From: Chlorobiaceae bacterium
Lineage (GTDB): Bacteria > Bacteroidota > Chlorobiia > Chlorobiales > Chlorobiaceae
Length of the DNA stretch: 32,288 bases
NCBI GenBank assembly: GCA_013334975.1
Contig: JAAXWL010000021.1
Coordinates: 1 to 32,288, forward strand
Reading direction: 5' to 3'
Shown: positions 7,233-15,273 of the stretch, in pieces
Numbering within the stretch: position 1 is the stretch's first letter
Layout of the letters: each line of letters starts with the position of its first letter
Program-made: the position numbers and the translations under genes
Notes under the pieces: model-generated
Databases searched by the model: none
What the model was told of the DNA's origin: nothing
The model's input: the letters and a program-made list of their open reading frames with translations, nothing else

Positions 7233-7969
7233 GCGGTGGCTGTCACGGTTGGCAACAATGACTGAGCCCGATCTGTCCAGGCAAGAATCGCGCTGAAGAG
7301 CGAAGCACTCCGGGTCACCTGAGCGTAGGCCTCTTCGGTGGTCATGTCCCGGTCCTCCATCTCCATTCTGGCACCGAGCTTACAGGCTGATTCGGCTAAA
7401 GCGGCAACCTCTCTGGCCAGATCGGCCTCGCTGTCGATGTAGAGAGGCTGCATCATACTCCGGATAGATTCTATGTTGCTCTGAACGCTGCTTTCGATGA
7501 TACCGTCATTGATTCGGTGCCTATCCGTATTAAACTCATTGTAGCAGGTATTGTGCAGTGGCATGGAGAGATCGCCAACATAGTGGGCACAGAAAATAAG
7601 CGGGTATCGGGCATACCTTCCGCGCCCTTTCATGGCAAAGTACTCCCTGACAGACGCGATAATCGCTCCATACAGATGACCCACGTCGTCATTTGGTTTG
7701 TTATAGCGCTCAGCCTGTTCAAGAACCATCCCGGCGGTTACCTGGCAGTCGGCTTTGTTGTTGCAATAATGGTTCGGCCCCTCCACCGACAAGAACTCTT
7801 TTTTCGATTTGGTGACATCAGGCGCGGTGACGCTGTACCACAGATCAAAACCTGCCGCTTCTGCAATGACAAGATGGGTTTTGTCGTGCCATGCTCTTGC
7901 CTCGGGTTGAGCAAGCTGGCAAAAAAAGAGCGCTGCAAGCGTTGATAGCCGCAGGAATCGAAAGCACAT
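7223..7969 (-). CDS. secreted S1/P1 nuclease / zinc-dependent phospholipase C-like protein
   Basis: A 248-residue protein. Residues 1-26 are a signal peptide ending ARA, so the mature chain would begin with Trp27-His28. In the S1/P1 nuclease and bacterial phospholipase C fold the N-terminal Trp itself is a zinc ligand, which fits. Further candidate ligands are His32, His98, His129 and Asp133 in HYVGDLSMPLHN, His139, and His151/Asp155 in TDRHRINDG. The spacing H-x3-D-x5-H is the family hallmark. It probably hydrolyses phosphodiester bonds (nucleic acid 3'-ends or phospholipids) in the periplasm or outside. The stop codon falls inside a G/C-run repeat, so the C-terminus may have been trimmed by it. 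It is on the same strand as nadA but separated by 160 bp with a hairpin. Confidence 0.75.
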   Translation of the reverse strand: MCFRFLRLSTLAALFFCQLAQPEARAWHDKTHLVIAEAAGFDLWYSVTAPDVTKSKKEFLSVEGPNHYCNNKADCQVTAGMVLEQAERYNKPNDDVGHLYGAIIASVREYFAMKGRGRYARYPLIFCAHYVGDLSMPLHNTCYNEFNTDRHRINDGIIESSVQSNIESIRSMMQPLYIDSEADLAREVAALAESACKLGARMEMEDRDMTTEEAYAQVTRSASLFSAILAWTDRAQSLLPTVTATAPR

Positions 7970-8097
7970 GGGTCCCCGGGTAAGGTTATGAATATCTGCC
8001 GAAACACCTCCTGCGCAACTGGAACACGCTGAAGCCGTAGAGTTAACAAAGTTAACACAACCAGAGAAGTCCGGAAAAATATCTGGTATTTTTTACC

Positions 8098-8124
8098 AGT
8101 CTGTACAGGAAGCACAGACTGGAG
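8098..8124 (-). terminator. hairpin downstream of nadA
   Basis: Perfect 9-bp stem ccagtctgt / acagactgg with a 9-nt loop, starting 6 nt after the nadA stop codon on the minus strand. It is followed by taaaaaatacc rather than a clean U-run, so termination strength is uncertain. Confidence 0.55.
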
Positions 8125-8130
8125 CATTGG

Positions 8131-9099
8131 TCATGCGGACATTTCGAGCATTTTCATGATCGGCTTGAGCGCAGCTTCACGCAGATTTTCATCGATCGTT
8201 ATCTCCGGTGATCGGTTCAGCATACCGAGATACATCTTTTCAAGGGTATTCTGTTTCATCTGCCGACAGACACTACGCGGATTGGCCGGGTCTTTGGGAG
8301 CGGGAATAAAGGTTTTTCCAGGTGAGCGCTGCTCCATTTCATAGAGAATACCCGGTTCGGTGGCAACAATGAAGCTTTTCGCGTCACTATTGACCGTATA
8401 GTCGAGCAAGCCTTTGGTCGAGCCGACATACGATGCGTGACGGAGCACCTCGTCGCGGCACTCGGGATGAGCAATCAGCTCCGCACCAGGATACATGGCC
8501 ATCGCCTGGATCATAAAGGTTTCGGAGAAGGCATCATGGACATAACAGAATCCCTGCCAGAGCAGCAGGTCGCGACCGGTCCGTTTGCTCAGCCATGAAC
8601 CCAGATTGCGGTCGGGTCCAAAAATAATCTTCTGTTCCGGCGGAATCTGGCGGATGATATGCTCGGCATTTGAAGAGGTACAGACAATATCGGTAAGTGC
8701 CTTGATGGCCGCCGTCGAGTTGACGTAGGTAATGGCAATGGCATCGGGATGCTCCTGCCTGAAAGCCCTGAACTCATCTTCTGGACAACTGTCGGCCAGT
8801 GGACAGCCCGCTCCCGGATCGGGCATGAGTACCAGCTTGCCTGGATTGAGAATCTTGGCAGTTTCGGCCATGAAGTAGACCCCCGCGAAAACGATAACAT
8901 CCGCCGAATTTTTTTCGGCAGCTCTGGCCAGAGCAAGGCTGTCTCCAACAATATCTGCCGCCTGCTGAATTTCAGGAAGGGTATAGTAATGAGCGAGAAT
9001 AATGGCGTTGAGATCATTCTTGAGGATCTGCACCCTCATGAGCAGCTCTTCGGTTGAAAGAGCGGCCACCTCTTTGTGACTGTCGGGTAGTGTCGTCAT
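8131..9099 (-). CDS. nadA: quinolinate synthase A
   Basis: About 322 residues. It condenses iminoaspartate with dihydroxyacetone phosphate to quinolinate, the second step of de novo NAD synthesis, using a 4Fe-4S cluster. Family motifs: AIILAHYYTLPEIQQAADIV, GDSLALAR, FAGVYFMAETAKIL, DPGAGCPLADSC, YVNSTAAIKA, QGFCYVHDAF, ELIAHPEC and RSVCRQMKQNTLEK. By comparison with E. coli NadA the cluster ligands should be the Cys of GAGC, of QGFC and of RSVC. I prefer the ATG at 9099; a TTG two codons earlier is also possible. An intrinsic terminator separates it from the GroES-like gene upstream, so it probably has its own promoter. nadB and nadE lie 8-11 kb away in the same window. Confidence 0.95.
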   Translation of the reverse strand: MTTLPDSHKEVAALSTEELLMRVQILKNDLNAIILAHYYTLPEIQQAADIVGDSLALARAAEKNSADVIVFAGVYFMAETAKILNPGKLVLMPDPGAGCPLADSCPEDEFRAFRQEHPDAIAITYVNSTAAIKALTDIVCTSSNAEHIIRQIPPEQKIIFGPDRNLGSWLSKRTGRDLLLWQGFCYVHDAFSETFMIQAMAMYPGAELIAHPECRDEVLRHASYVGSTKGLLDYTVNSDAKSFIVATEPGILYEMEQRSPGKTFIPAPKDPANPRSVCRQMKQNTLEKMYLGMLNRSPEITIDENLREAALKPIMKMLEMSA

Positions 9100-9124
9100 G
9101 GTCAATTAAAAATCGATGTATCAT

Positions 9125-9148
9125 AAAAAAATCCTCGAAGATCGAGGA
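9125..9148 (-). terminator. intrinsic terminator after the GroES-like gene
   Basis: Minus strand: 7-bp stem tcctcga / tcgagga with a 3-nt loop followed by seven T. It lies 50 nt after the stop of the GroES-like gene and just before nadA. Confidence 0.85.
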
Positions 9149-9199
9149 GAATACTGGCCATACCGGAAAAAACCGGAAAGATATCCGGCTCCCGGCGAT

Positions 9200-9595
9200 T
9201 CAACCCAGATAGTCTTCGAGGTCATCATCTTCCCTGATCAGAAGAAGAATAGCCGAATTGGGCACGATCAGGTAGCGTTCATCTTCGTACTCGATCTCAT
9301 AGGCACTGTTCTGAACGAAGATGGCAAGGTCGCCTACCCGGACCTGGAGCGGTATGTATTGCGGTCCTTCGACCCTCTCTTTCCAGGGTTCATCGGTATC
9401 TGATGGTGGTCCGACAGGGTAACCCGGTCCGCTCTTGATGACGTAGCCTGTCTGGATTTTGGCCTTCTCCTGTACGCCGGGGGGAAGGTAGATGCCGGAT
9501 CTGGTTCTTTCATCTATGGATTTGGGCTTGATCAGGACACGATCCCCGACAACGATGAATTTATCCGACACGTTCTTGCGTTTGTCTAATAACAT
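9200..9595 (-). CDS. GroES-family (Cpn10-like) co-chaperonin, divergent
   Basis: A 131-residue protein with the Cpn10 fold signature: an N-terminal strand VVGDRVLIKPKSIDERTRSG, a mobile-loop-like segment ending IYLPPGVQEKAKIQTGYVI, and the C-terminal strands VRVGDLAIFVQNSAYEIEYE and YLIVPNSAILLLIRE. GroES caps the GroEL folding chamber. It is longer than the usual 95-97 residues, with an insertion of about 25 residues (GYPVGPPSDTDEPWKERVEG region) and an acidic tail (EDDDLEDYLG). It stands alone without groEL, so it is probably a paralogue of the housekeeping groES. An alternative GTG start at 9571 would give a shorter N-terminus. A structured element lies about 150 nt upstream. Confidence 0.8.
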   Translation of the reverse strand: MLLDKRKNVSDKFIVVGDRVLIKPKSIDERTRSGIYLPPGVQEKAKIQTGYVIKSGPGYPVGPPSDTDEPWKERVEGPQYIPLQVRVGDLAIFVQNSAYEIEYEDERYLIVPNSAILLLIREDDDLEDYLG

Positions 9596-9996
9596 GCATT
9601 AAAAAAATAGCTTGACAAGTATTTCAGCACAGCCCGGCAAAACAACATCGCCTGCTGCAGCATTCATTGGCATCTTTGCCGTCTGCCTCCGTCTGCCGTT
9701 ACGAATACCCAAAATCGTCATTTCAGGATAAAAAGCAAAAAAGGCTTTCTTGTCGTCACCATGCAAGGGTGACCGGAAACACTGAAAGCCGAGAATTTTC
9801 ATCGATAAAAAGGGGACATAACTGTTATATTCATTTCTTTATAACCGATTTTTCAGCCTTGATCGACTTGCGATAAGTGCCGCGCCCTTTTTCCGGGTTG
9901 AATTCGCAGTACACCACACAGCTCGCGTACCTTTCCGGCGAAGCTTCCCTGCGATCAGGATTTCGTTCATTGGATTAACAAGAGAAGACAACGGAC
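9596..9996. other. intergenic stretch between divergent genes
   Basis: Divergent promoter region for the GroES-like gene (-) and the mreC operon (+). It contains a nested hairpin at 9743-9790 and AT-rich -10-like boxes near 9825-9845 (gttatattc and ttataac). I see no gene. Confidence 0.45.
9738..9790 (-). promoter_or_regulatory. nested hairpin with T-tract upstream of the GroES-like gene
   Basis: Outer stem ggctttc / gaaagcc (9743-9749 with 9784-9790) encloses a second hairpin gtcacc / ggtgac (9755-9760 with 9768-9773). Read on the minus strand the outer stem is followed by ttttttgctttttatcc, so it looks like an intrinsic terminator or attenuator about 145 nt ahead of the GroES-like start. 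Alternatively it ends a small RNA encoded at about 9790-9900 on the minus strand. Confidence 0.4.
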
Positions 9997-10839
9997 GTGT
10001 CGAGTTTTTTCCGTTTTATCGCCAAGCATACCGCATATCTCTATTTTCTGCTGTACTGCTGCATCTCCATCCTGCTCATGCAGCTTCAGCGCAAGGAAAC
10101 GCTCGATGCGATTCATGAAAGAGGACTGGCCATCAACGCATCCCTGGCGGATCGGCTCTCCGAAGTGTCTGCTGTTTTTAGCCTGAAACGGGACAACGAG
10201 CTGCTCTTCCTGCAAAATGCCCGACTCTTTTCCCGACTCCTGTACCAGGAAGATGCAATACATGACGCACGTGCTTTAAACACCATCATCGGAAACAAAC
10301 CGGTATGGGTCGACCAGTTCAGGGTTGCGCGCGTGGTAGACCGCAGGTTCAGCGAAACTGACAACATGCTGATCATCAACATCGGCAGACAACAGGGGGT
10401 TATCAGGAACATGACCGTGCTGACACCTGACGGACTGGTTGGCCGGGTGATCGATGTATCGGCGAACTATGCCAAGGTTCTCCCGGTGATCAACAGAAAC
10501 TTCATGGTCAGCGTGGTTTCCGACAGCACCCGTACCACCGGCCTGCTCTCATGGCAGAACGGTGACGAGCGCATCGCCCACATGGGGCATGTGCCTCTGA
10601 GCAGCAGGTTGCTGGTCGGAGAACAGCTCATAACCTCCGACTACAGCACCTTCGCCACTCGCGGCATTCCTGTCGGTCAGATCATCCGTATCTCGAAAGA
10701 CAAACTGTTCTATAAAATCGACGTGCGTCTTGCTGTCGATTTTTCGACTTTGTCCCATGTGCTCGTCTCCCCTGCCACACCACCCAGGGAAAAGGTAGAG
10801 CTTATGACATCGCCTGATATTCCTGAAAAAGGACGATGA
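9997..10839 (+). CDS. mreC: rod shape-determining protein MreC
   Basis: A 280-residue inner-membrane protein with a GTG start. A single membrane segment lies at about residues 11-28, followed by a coiled-coil region (about 38-95) and the MreC beta-barrel domain (RVVDRRFSETDNMLIINIGR, QGVIRNMTVLTPDGLVGRVI, NFMVSVVSDSTRTTGLL, and GEQLITSDYSTFATRGIPVG). MreC links cytoplasmic MreB filaments to PBP2 and MreD in the elongasome. It is the first gene of the run mreC-mreD-pbp2. mreB is not adjacent, which is a common split. The Shine-Dalgarno-like agagaag lies about 10 nt before the GTG. Confidence 0.9.
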   Translation: MSSFFRFIAKHTAYLYFLLYCCISILLMQLQRKETLDAIHERGLAINASLADRLSEVSAVFSLKRDNELLFLQNARLFSRLLYQEDAIHDARALNTIIGNKPVWVDQFRVARVVDRRFSETDNMLIINIGRQQGVIRNMTVLTPDGLVGRVIDVSANYAKVLPVINRNFMVSVVSDSTRTTGLLSWQNGDERIAHMGHVPLSSRLLVGEQLITSDYSTFATRGIPVGQIIRISKDKLFYKIDVRLAVDFSTLSHVLVSPATPPREKVELMTSPDIPEKGR

Positions 10840-10894
10840 AACGAAACTGATCGGCAAGGTAATCACTGGCAATCACAGACAATCGGGTACTGAA

Positions 10895-11383
10895 TTGAAA
10901 AAGTTCTCCATCTATACGGCCGCACTCTTCATCCTGCCCTTCGTGCAGCATTTCGCCATCTCGAAACTGCTGCTCATGCACACTTCCCCTGACCTTCTGG
11001 CCATTTTTATCGCCTTCATCTCGATGTCTGTCGGACAGCGTACGGGCACATCGTTCGGATTCGCCGCCGGACTTATCAGCGGATTCCTGTCAGGCAATCC
11101 CGGTCTGGGAAGTCTTATCGGATCATCCCAGGGCCTGCTGGCAGGCCTGTTTCATGTCCCCGAAGAAAAACATGCAACTTCGGTGAAAAAAAAGCGGATG
11201 TTCTACGGTGCTTCTCTGACCTCGGTCATCACGGGAAAAACGCTCCTGTCACTCTTCAGTGATCCGCTTTCGCTGCCGATCTATGTCAGATTACCGGAAG
11301 CCATCATTCTCGGCAGCCTCATGAGTATGCTCCTCTCCGTGATAATCTGGCACGTCGGGCTGAAAAAAATGGTGAAGGACTGA
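10895..11383 (+). CDS. mreD: rod shape-determining protein MreD
   Basis: A 162-residue polytopic membrane protein with a TTG start; no in-frame ATG or GTG lies upstream after mreC. It has about five hydrophobic segments (AALFILPFVQHFAISKLLLM, DLLAIFIAFISM, FGFAAGLISGFLSG, and a C-terminal LGSLMSMLLSVIIW), with the helical hairpin layout of MreD. It lies between mreC and pbp2, which supports the call because MreD sequences are poorly conserved. The gap to pbp2 is only 4 nt. It works in the elongasome with MreC and PBP2. Confidence 0.8.
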   Translation: MKKFSIYTAALFILPFVQHFAISKLLLMHTSPDLLAIFIAFISMSVGQRTGTSFGFAAGLISGFLSGNPGLGSLIGSSQGLLAGLFHVPEEKHATSVKKKRMFYGASLTSVITGKTLLSLFSDPLSLPIYVRLPEAIILGSLMSMLLSVIIWHVGLKKMVKD

Positions 11384-11387
11384 TCCG

Positions 11388-13298
11388 ATGGACAAACTTC
11401 AGCGCGGAGTCAAAAGGAGCACGCTCTTCATCGTGGCCGTGTTCCTGTTCCTGCTCGGTCGGCTCGCATGGCTCCAGCTCATCGACCATGACAACATCGG
11501 CTCAAAATCCGGCAGCATCAGAAGCATCCGGATACAGGCTCCAAGAGGCCATTTCATCGACCGAAATGGCACCACGGTGCTCGAAAACCGTGCGCTCTAC
11601 ACGCTCAAAATCATTCCTTCAGAGCTTCGCGAATCAACGATTCCCTTTCTTGCCTGGCTGCTCGAAATGCCCGAGAACGAGTTGCGCGATAAGATCATCG
11701 AAGCAAGGGCGTACAGCCCCTTTGCCGTTTCGACCGTCTACCGCGACCTGAACGAGTTCGTCGTTGCACGAATCAGTGAAAACCTCTGGCAGTTACCGGG
11801 AGTCATCATCGAAATCGAAGACAAGAGAAAGTACAGCGACCTGTTCAGGGGAACCCACCTGTTCGGTTACCTGCGAAACGTCTCCAGAGCACAACTCGAT
11901 ACGCTTGCTGAAAAAGGGTACACCCCCAACGATAAAATCGGCTTTACCGGCATCGAACGTTTTTACGAAGAGCAGCTCCGTGGTGAAGTCGGCGCCCGTT
12001 TCGAACTGGTCAACCCGATGGGTATGCTTGTTGGCAAGTACAACGAGGGGAAAAACGACATTGCCTCCACCAAAGGTAACGACCTGTACCTGACCATCGA
12101 CGCCGGGCTGCAACAGCTTGCCGAAAATCTTATGCGTGCGACCGGAAAGTCGGGCGCTGTGGTGGCTATCGATCCCTCTGACGGCAGTGTTCTGGCTCTT
12201 TGCAGCGAACCGGATTTCGATCTCGATATTCTCAACGGCACCACCCGTAAACAGGAGTGGGCCGACATCGCCCTTTCTCCTCAGAAACCGCTCTTCAACC
12301 GGGCCATCCAGGCAATCTACCCTCCTGGATCAACCTACAAATTAGTACTGGCGATTGCCGGCCTCGAAGAGGGTCTCATGAAACCCACCGATACCATTCT
12401 TTGCACAGGAACATGGAACTACGGAGGACGAGCATTCCACTGTCATGGTGGTCAGGCCCACGGCTCGGTCAATCTGAAAAAGGCGATCATCGAATCATGC
12501 AACATCTATTTTTACAACCTCATGCTGAAGGTTGGCCTTGAGAAGTGGGACAAGTACGGAAATATGTTCAGATTCGGCCAGAGAGCCGGCATCGACCTGC
12601 CCGGTGAAAAACGAGGCCTGCTGCCGACCACAGAATACTACGACCGGCGGTATGGCAAGAACCGGTGGACCAAAGGCTATCTGGTGAGCCTCGGTATCGG
12701 TCAGGGTGAGCTGGGCACCACCCCGTTGCAGCTTGCCAATTACACCGCAACCATTGCCAATAACGGTACCTGGTATGAACCGCACCTGATCAGGGGGTAC
12801 CGCGACACCAGAACCGGGGTCTACATACCGATGCAGCATGAATCACAAACCCTGCCGGTTTCAAAACAAACCTTCAGGATCATCAAGGAGGCCATGCAGG
12901 GGGTCGTATTGCAGGGCACCGGAACCCTGGCGCAAGTACCGGGAATAACGGTGGCAGGAAAAACCGGAACTGTGCAGAACCCGCATGGCAGAGACCATGC
13001 CTGGTTCATCTGTTTCGCGCCGGTTGAAAATCCGAAAATTGCCATTGCAGTACTGGTGGAAAACGCTGGTTTCGGCGGCAGCATCTCCGCCCCGATCGCC
13101 CGGGAGATGATCAACTATTATCTGGTCGAGAAAAACAACCCCAAACAGCTCTATTCCGGAAACAAGGCTGTTGAAAAAGTCAGGGCGCTGAACGATTCGC
13201 TGAGTTCAACTCCAACAGGCGCAACCGATAAGGTGGCGCCCGACAGCACCGGTGTTCAGCCACAGACAGAAACGGAACGTAATGATTTACAAGAATGA
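11388..13298 (+). CDS. mrdA: penicillin-binding protein 2, elongasome transpeptidase
   Basis: A 636-residue class B PBP that cross-links peptidoglycan during cell elongation. A single membrane segment lies at residues 11-30. The N-terminal pedestal begins with IQAPRGHFIDRNGTTVLENR (50-68) and includes GFTGIERFYEEQLRGEVG. The transpeptidase domain has all three motifs: the catalytic Ser315 in PPGSTYK, S370-C-N372, and K525-T-G527. The last 50 residues are a Thr/Pro/Asp-rich tail without a known domain. It follows mreD after 4 nt, and its 3' end overlaps the start of the FAD-linked oxidase gene. rodA, its usual glycosyltransferase partner, is not adjacent. Confidence 0.95.
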   Translation: MDKLQRGVKRSTLFIVAVFLFLLGRLAWLQLIDHDNIGSKSGSIRSIRIQAPRGHFIDRNGTTVLENRALYTLKIIPSELRESTIPFLAWLLEMPENELRDKIIEARAYSPFAVSTVYRDLNEFVVARISENLWQLPGVIIEIEDKRKYSDLFRGTHLFGYLRNVSRAQLDTLAEKGYTPNDKIGFTGIERFYEEQLRGEVGARFELVNPMGMLVGKYNEGKNDIASTKGNDLYLTIDAGLQQLAENLMRATGKSGAVVAIDPSDGSVLALCSEPDFDLDILNGTTRKQEWADIALSPQKPLFNRAIQAIYPPGSTYKLVLAIAGLEEGLMKPTDTILCTGTWNYGGRAFHCHGGQAHGSVNLKKAIIESCNIYFYNLMLKVGLEKWDKYGNMFRFGQRAGIDLPGEKRGLLPTTEYYDRRYGKNRWTKGYLVSLGIGQGELGTTPLQLANYTATIANNGTWYEPHLIRGYRDTRTGVYIPMQHESQTLPVSKQTFRIIKEAMQGVVLQGTGTLAQVPGITVAGKTGTVQNPHGRDHAWFICFAPVENPKIAIAVLVENAGFGGSISAPIAREMINYYLVEKNNPKQLYSGNKAVEKVRALNDSLSSTPTGATDKVAPDSTGVQPQTETERNDLQE

Positions 13299-14766
13299 CA
13301 CACTGGCCATCGCGGGATTTCTCGAAGATACAAGCAATCTGAAATCCGGCTGGACGCAAGGTATTTTTTTTCCGGAAAACGTCGAAGAGGTTGCCGCACT
13401 CCTCTTTGACGCAGTTGCCAACGGACGACACTACACCATAGCGGGCAATGGCACCGGCACAACCGGAGGAAGAATCCCTTTTGGTGACCATGTCATCGCG
13501 ATGCAGCGACTCGACCGGATCGGCGAGGTGCAACCGCTGGACAGCAACCGGGCACTCTTGCACGTGCAGGCAGGAGCCATGCTTCAGGATGTGCAGTCGA
13601 AGGCCACATCGGCGGGCTGGTTCTATCCCCCCGATCCGACGGAGAAAAGCTGTTTTATCGGCAGTACCATCGCCAACAACTCCACCGGCTCCCGCTCCCT
13701 GAAATATGGCTCAACACGCAATTTCGTGCAGGCACTCACGGTAGCTCTGCCTCAGGGCGATATGCTCGATATAGCACGTGGCCGATACCTTGCCGACGAA
13801 AATGGCTGCTTCAGCATCGCCCTTCCGGCAGAAAGAACCCTGTCGTTCCGGAGACCCGGCTACACCATGCCGGCAACTTCAAAGCACAACGCGGGCTACT
13901 GGTCAACTCCGGGGATGGATCTCATCGACCTTTTCATTGGCTCGGAAGGCACGCTCGGCGTCATCCTCGAAGCCGACCTCCTGCTCATTCCGGCGCCTGA
14001 AAGGGTCATTGCCTGTCTCGCCTGGTTTCCGGGCGAGGAGAAGCTGCTCGATTTTGTCCGGGAGGCGCGTGCCGGTAGCGGTGGCGTCAAGCCCAGAGCC
14101 CTTGAACTCTTCGACTGTCGGGCGCTCGATTTCCTTCGTCAGAGCTATCCCGACATACCTGAAGCAACCGGCGGAGCCATTTATTTCGAGGAGGAGAGCA
14201 CCGGAGAGGATGAAGAGCGATGTCTTCAGGCATGGCTCGAGCTGATGGAAAGGTGCGGATCGCCAACCGGTAAGAGCTGGGCGGCGTTCGACAGTGAAGG
14301 GCTTGCCAGACTCCGGGAGTTCCGTCATCGACTGCCGGTGCTGGTCAACGAGTGGCTCAGTCGCCAGTCGGAAAGCAAGGTCAGTACCGACATGGCCCTG
14401 CCGGATGAGCGATTTGCCGATCTTTTCCGCCTCTACCGAGACCACTGTTCCCGTGAGCAATTCACCTGGATCATCTTCGGTCACATTGGCAACGCCCACC
14501 TCCACCTGAATATTCTGCCACGCAACCACGAAGAGTTTGACTGTGCCAAGGCGCTCTATCGCCAGCTCGTCACCGAAGTGCTTTCAATGGGCGGCACCCT
14601 GTCGGCAGAGCACGGTATCGGCAAGCTCAAATCGGAGTATCTGGTGCAGATGTACGGCAAAAAAGGAATCATGGAAATGGTGCGCGTAAAACAGGCGCTC
14701 GACCCTTATCTTGTGCTCAACAGGGGAAACCTGATCCCGGAGAGCTTCTATGAATCCGAAACCTGA
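13282..14766 (+). CDS. FAD-linked oxidase (GlcD / D-lactate dehydrogenase-like)
   Basis: About 494 residues. The N-terminal PCMH-type FAD domain carries GNGTGTTGGRIPFGDHVIAM, DPTEKSCFIGSTIANNSTGS and SLKYGSTRNFV. The linker and cap include DLIDLFIGSEGTLGVILEAD. The C-terminal FAD-oxidase domain has the conserved FGHIGNAHLHLNILP (metal/FAD-site His) and LSAEHGIGKLKSEYL. This family oxidises 2-hydroxyacids such as D-lactate, glycolate or 2-hydroxyglutarate; the exact substrate is not readable. There is no Fe-S C-terminal extension. I chose the ATG at 13282, which overlaps the end of pbp2 by 17 nt, instead of a GTG ten codons earlier. It is co-directional with smpB, 9 nt away, so it is likely co-transcribed with the cell-shape genes. 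Confidence 0.85.
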   Translation: MIYKNDTLAIAGFLEDTSNLKSGWTQGIFFPENVEEVAALLFDAVANGRHYTIAGNGTGTTGGRIPFGDHVIAMQRLDRIGEVQPLDSNRALLHVQAGAMLQDVQSKATSAGWFYPPDPTEKSCFIGSTIANNSTGSRSLKYGSTRNFVQALTVALPQGDMLDIARGRYLADENGCFSIALPAERTLSFRRPGYTMPATSKHNAGYWSTPGMDLIDLFIGSEGTLGVILEADLLLIPAPERVIACLAWFPGEEKLLDFVREARAGSGGVKPRALELFDCRALDFLRQSYPDIPEATGGAIYFEEESTGEDEERCLQAWLELMERCGSPTGKSWAAFDSEGLARLREFRHRLPVLVNEWLSRQSESKVSTDMALPDERFADLFRLYRDHCSREQFTWIIFGHIGNAHLHLNILPRNHEEFDCAKALYRQLVTEVLSMGGTLSAEHGIGKLKSEYLVQMYGKKGIMEMVRVKQALDPYLVLNRGNLIPESFYESET

Positions 14767-14775
14767 GAGAACACG

Positions 14776-15249
14776 GTGACCAAAAAGCAAGGCAAGCCAG
14801 AATATGTAACGACCATCAGTAACCGGAAAGCCCGGTTCGAGTTCGAAATCTTCGATACCGTCGAAGCGGGGATCGAGCTGCTCGGCAGCGAGGTCAAATC
14901 GGTACGGCTCGGTAAAGCAAGCCTTGCCGAAAGCTACGCCATGATCCATCACGGCCAGGTATGGCTCGAAAACATGCAGATCACTCCCTATATACACAAC
15001 ACGCTCGACAAGCTCGAACCGAAACGCAGTCGGCGTCTCCTGCTGCACAAGTCGGAGATCATGCGCCTGCAATCGAAAATCAACGAAAAGGGTTTAACCC
15101 TTATCCCGCTCAAGGCCTATTTCAACAAACGCGGCGTACTCAAAATCCAGCTTGGCATCGCCCGAGGCAAAAAGCTCTACGACAAACGCGAAACCATCAA
15201 GTCGCGTGACGCCGAACGGCAGTTGCAGCAGCTCAGAAAACAGTATTAA
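14776..15249 (+). CDS. smpB: SsrA-binding protein SmpB
   Basis: A 157-residue protein with a GTG start. It binds tmRNA and delivers it to stalled ribosomes in trans-translation. Family motifs: [85 protein letters not shown] and the basic C-terminal tail [20 protein letters not shown] that enters the decoding centre. The length is standard. It sits 9 nt after the oxidase gene and 24 nt before tyrS. No tmRNA gene was seen in the window. Confidence 0.95.
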   Translation: MTKKQGKPEYVTTISNRKARFEFEIFDTVEAGIELLGSEVKSVRLGKASLAESYAMIHHGQVWLENMQITPYIHNTLDKLEPKRSRRLLLHKSEIMRLQSKINEKGLTLIPLKAYFNKRGVLKIQLGIARGKKLYDKRETIKSRDAERQLQQLRKQY

Positions 15250-15273
15250 CCCAAGACAACTCCAGAACCGACC

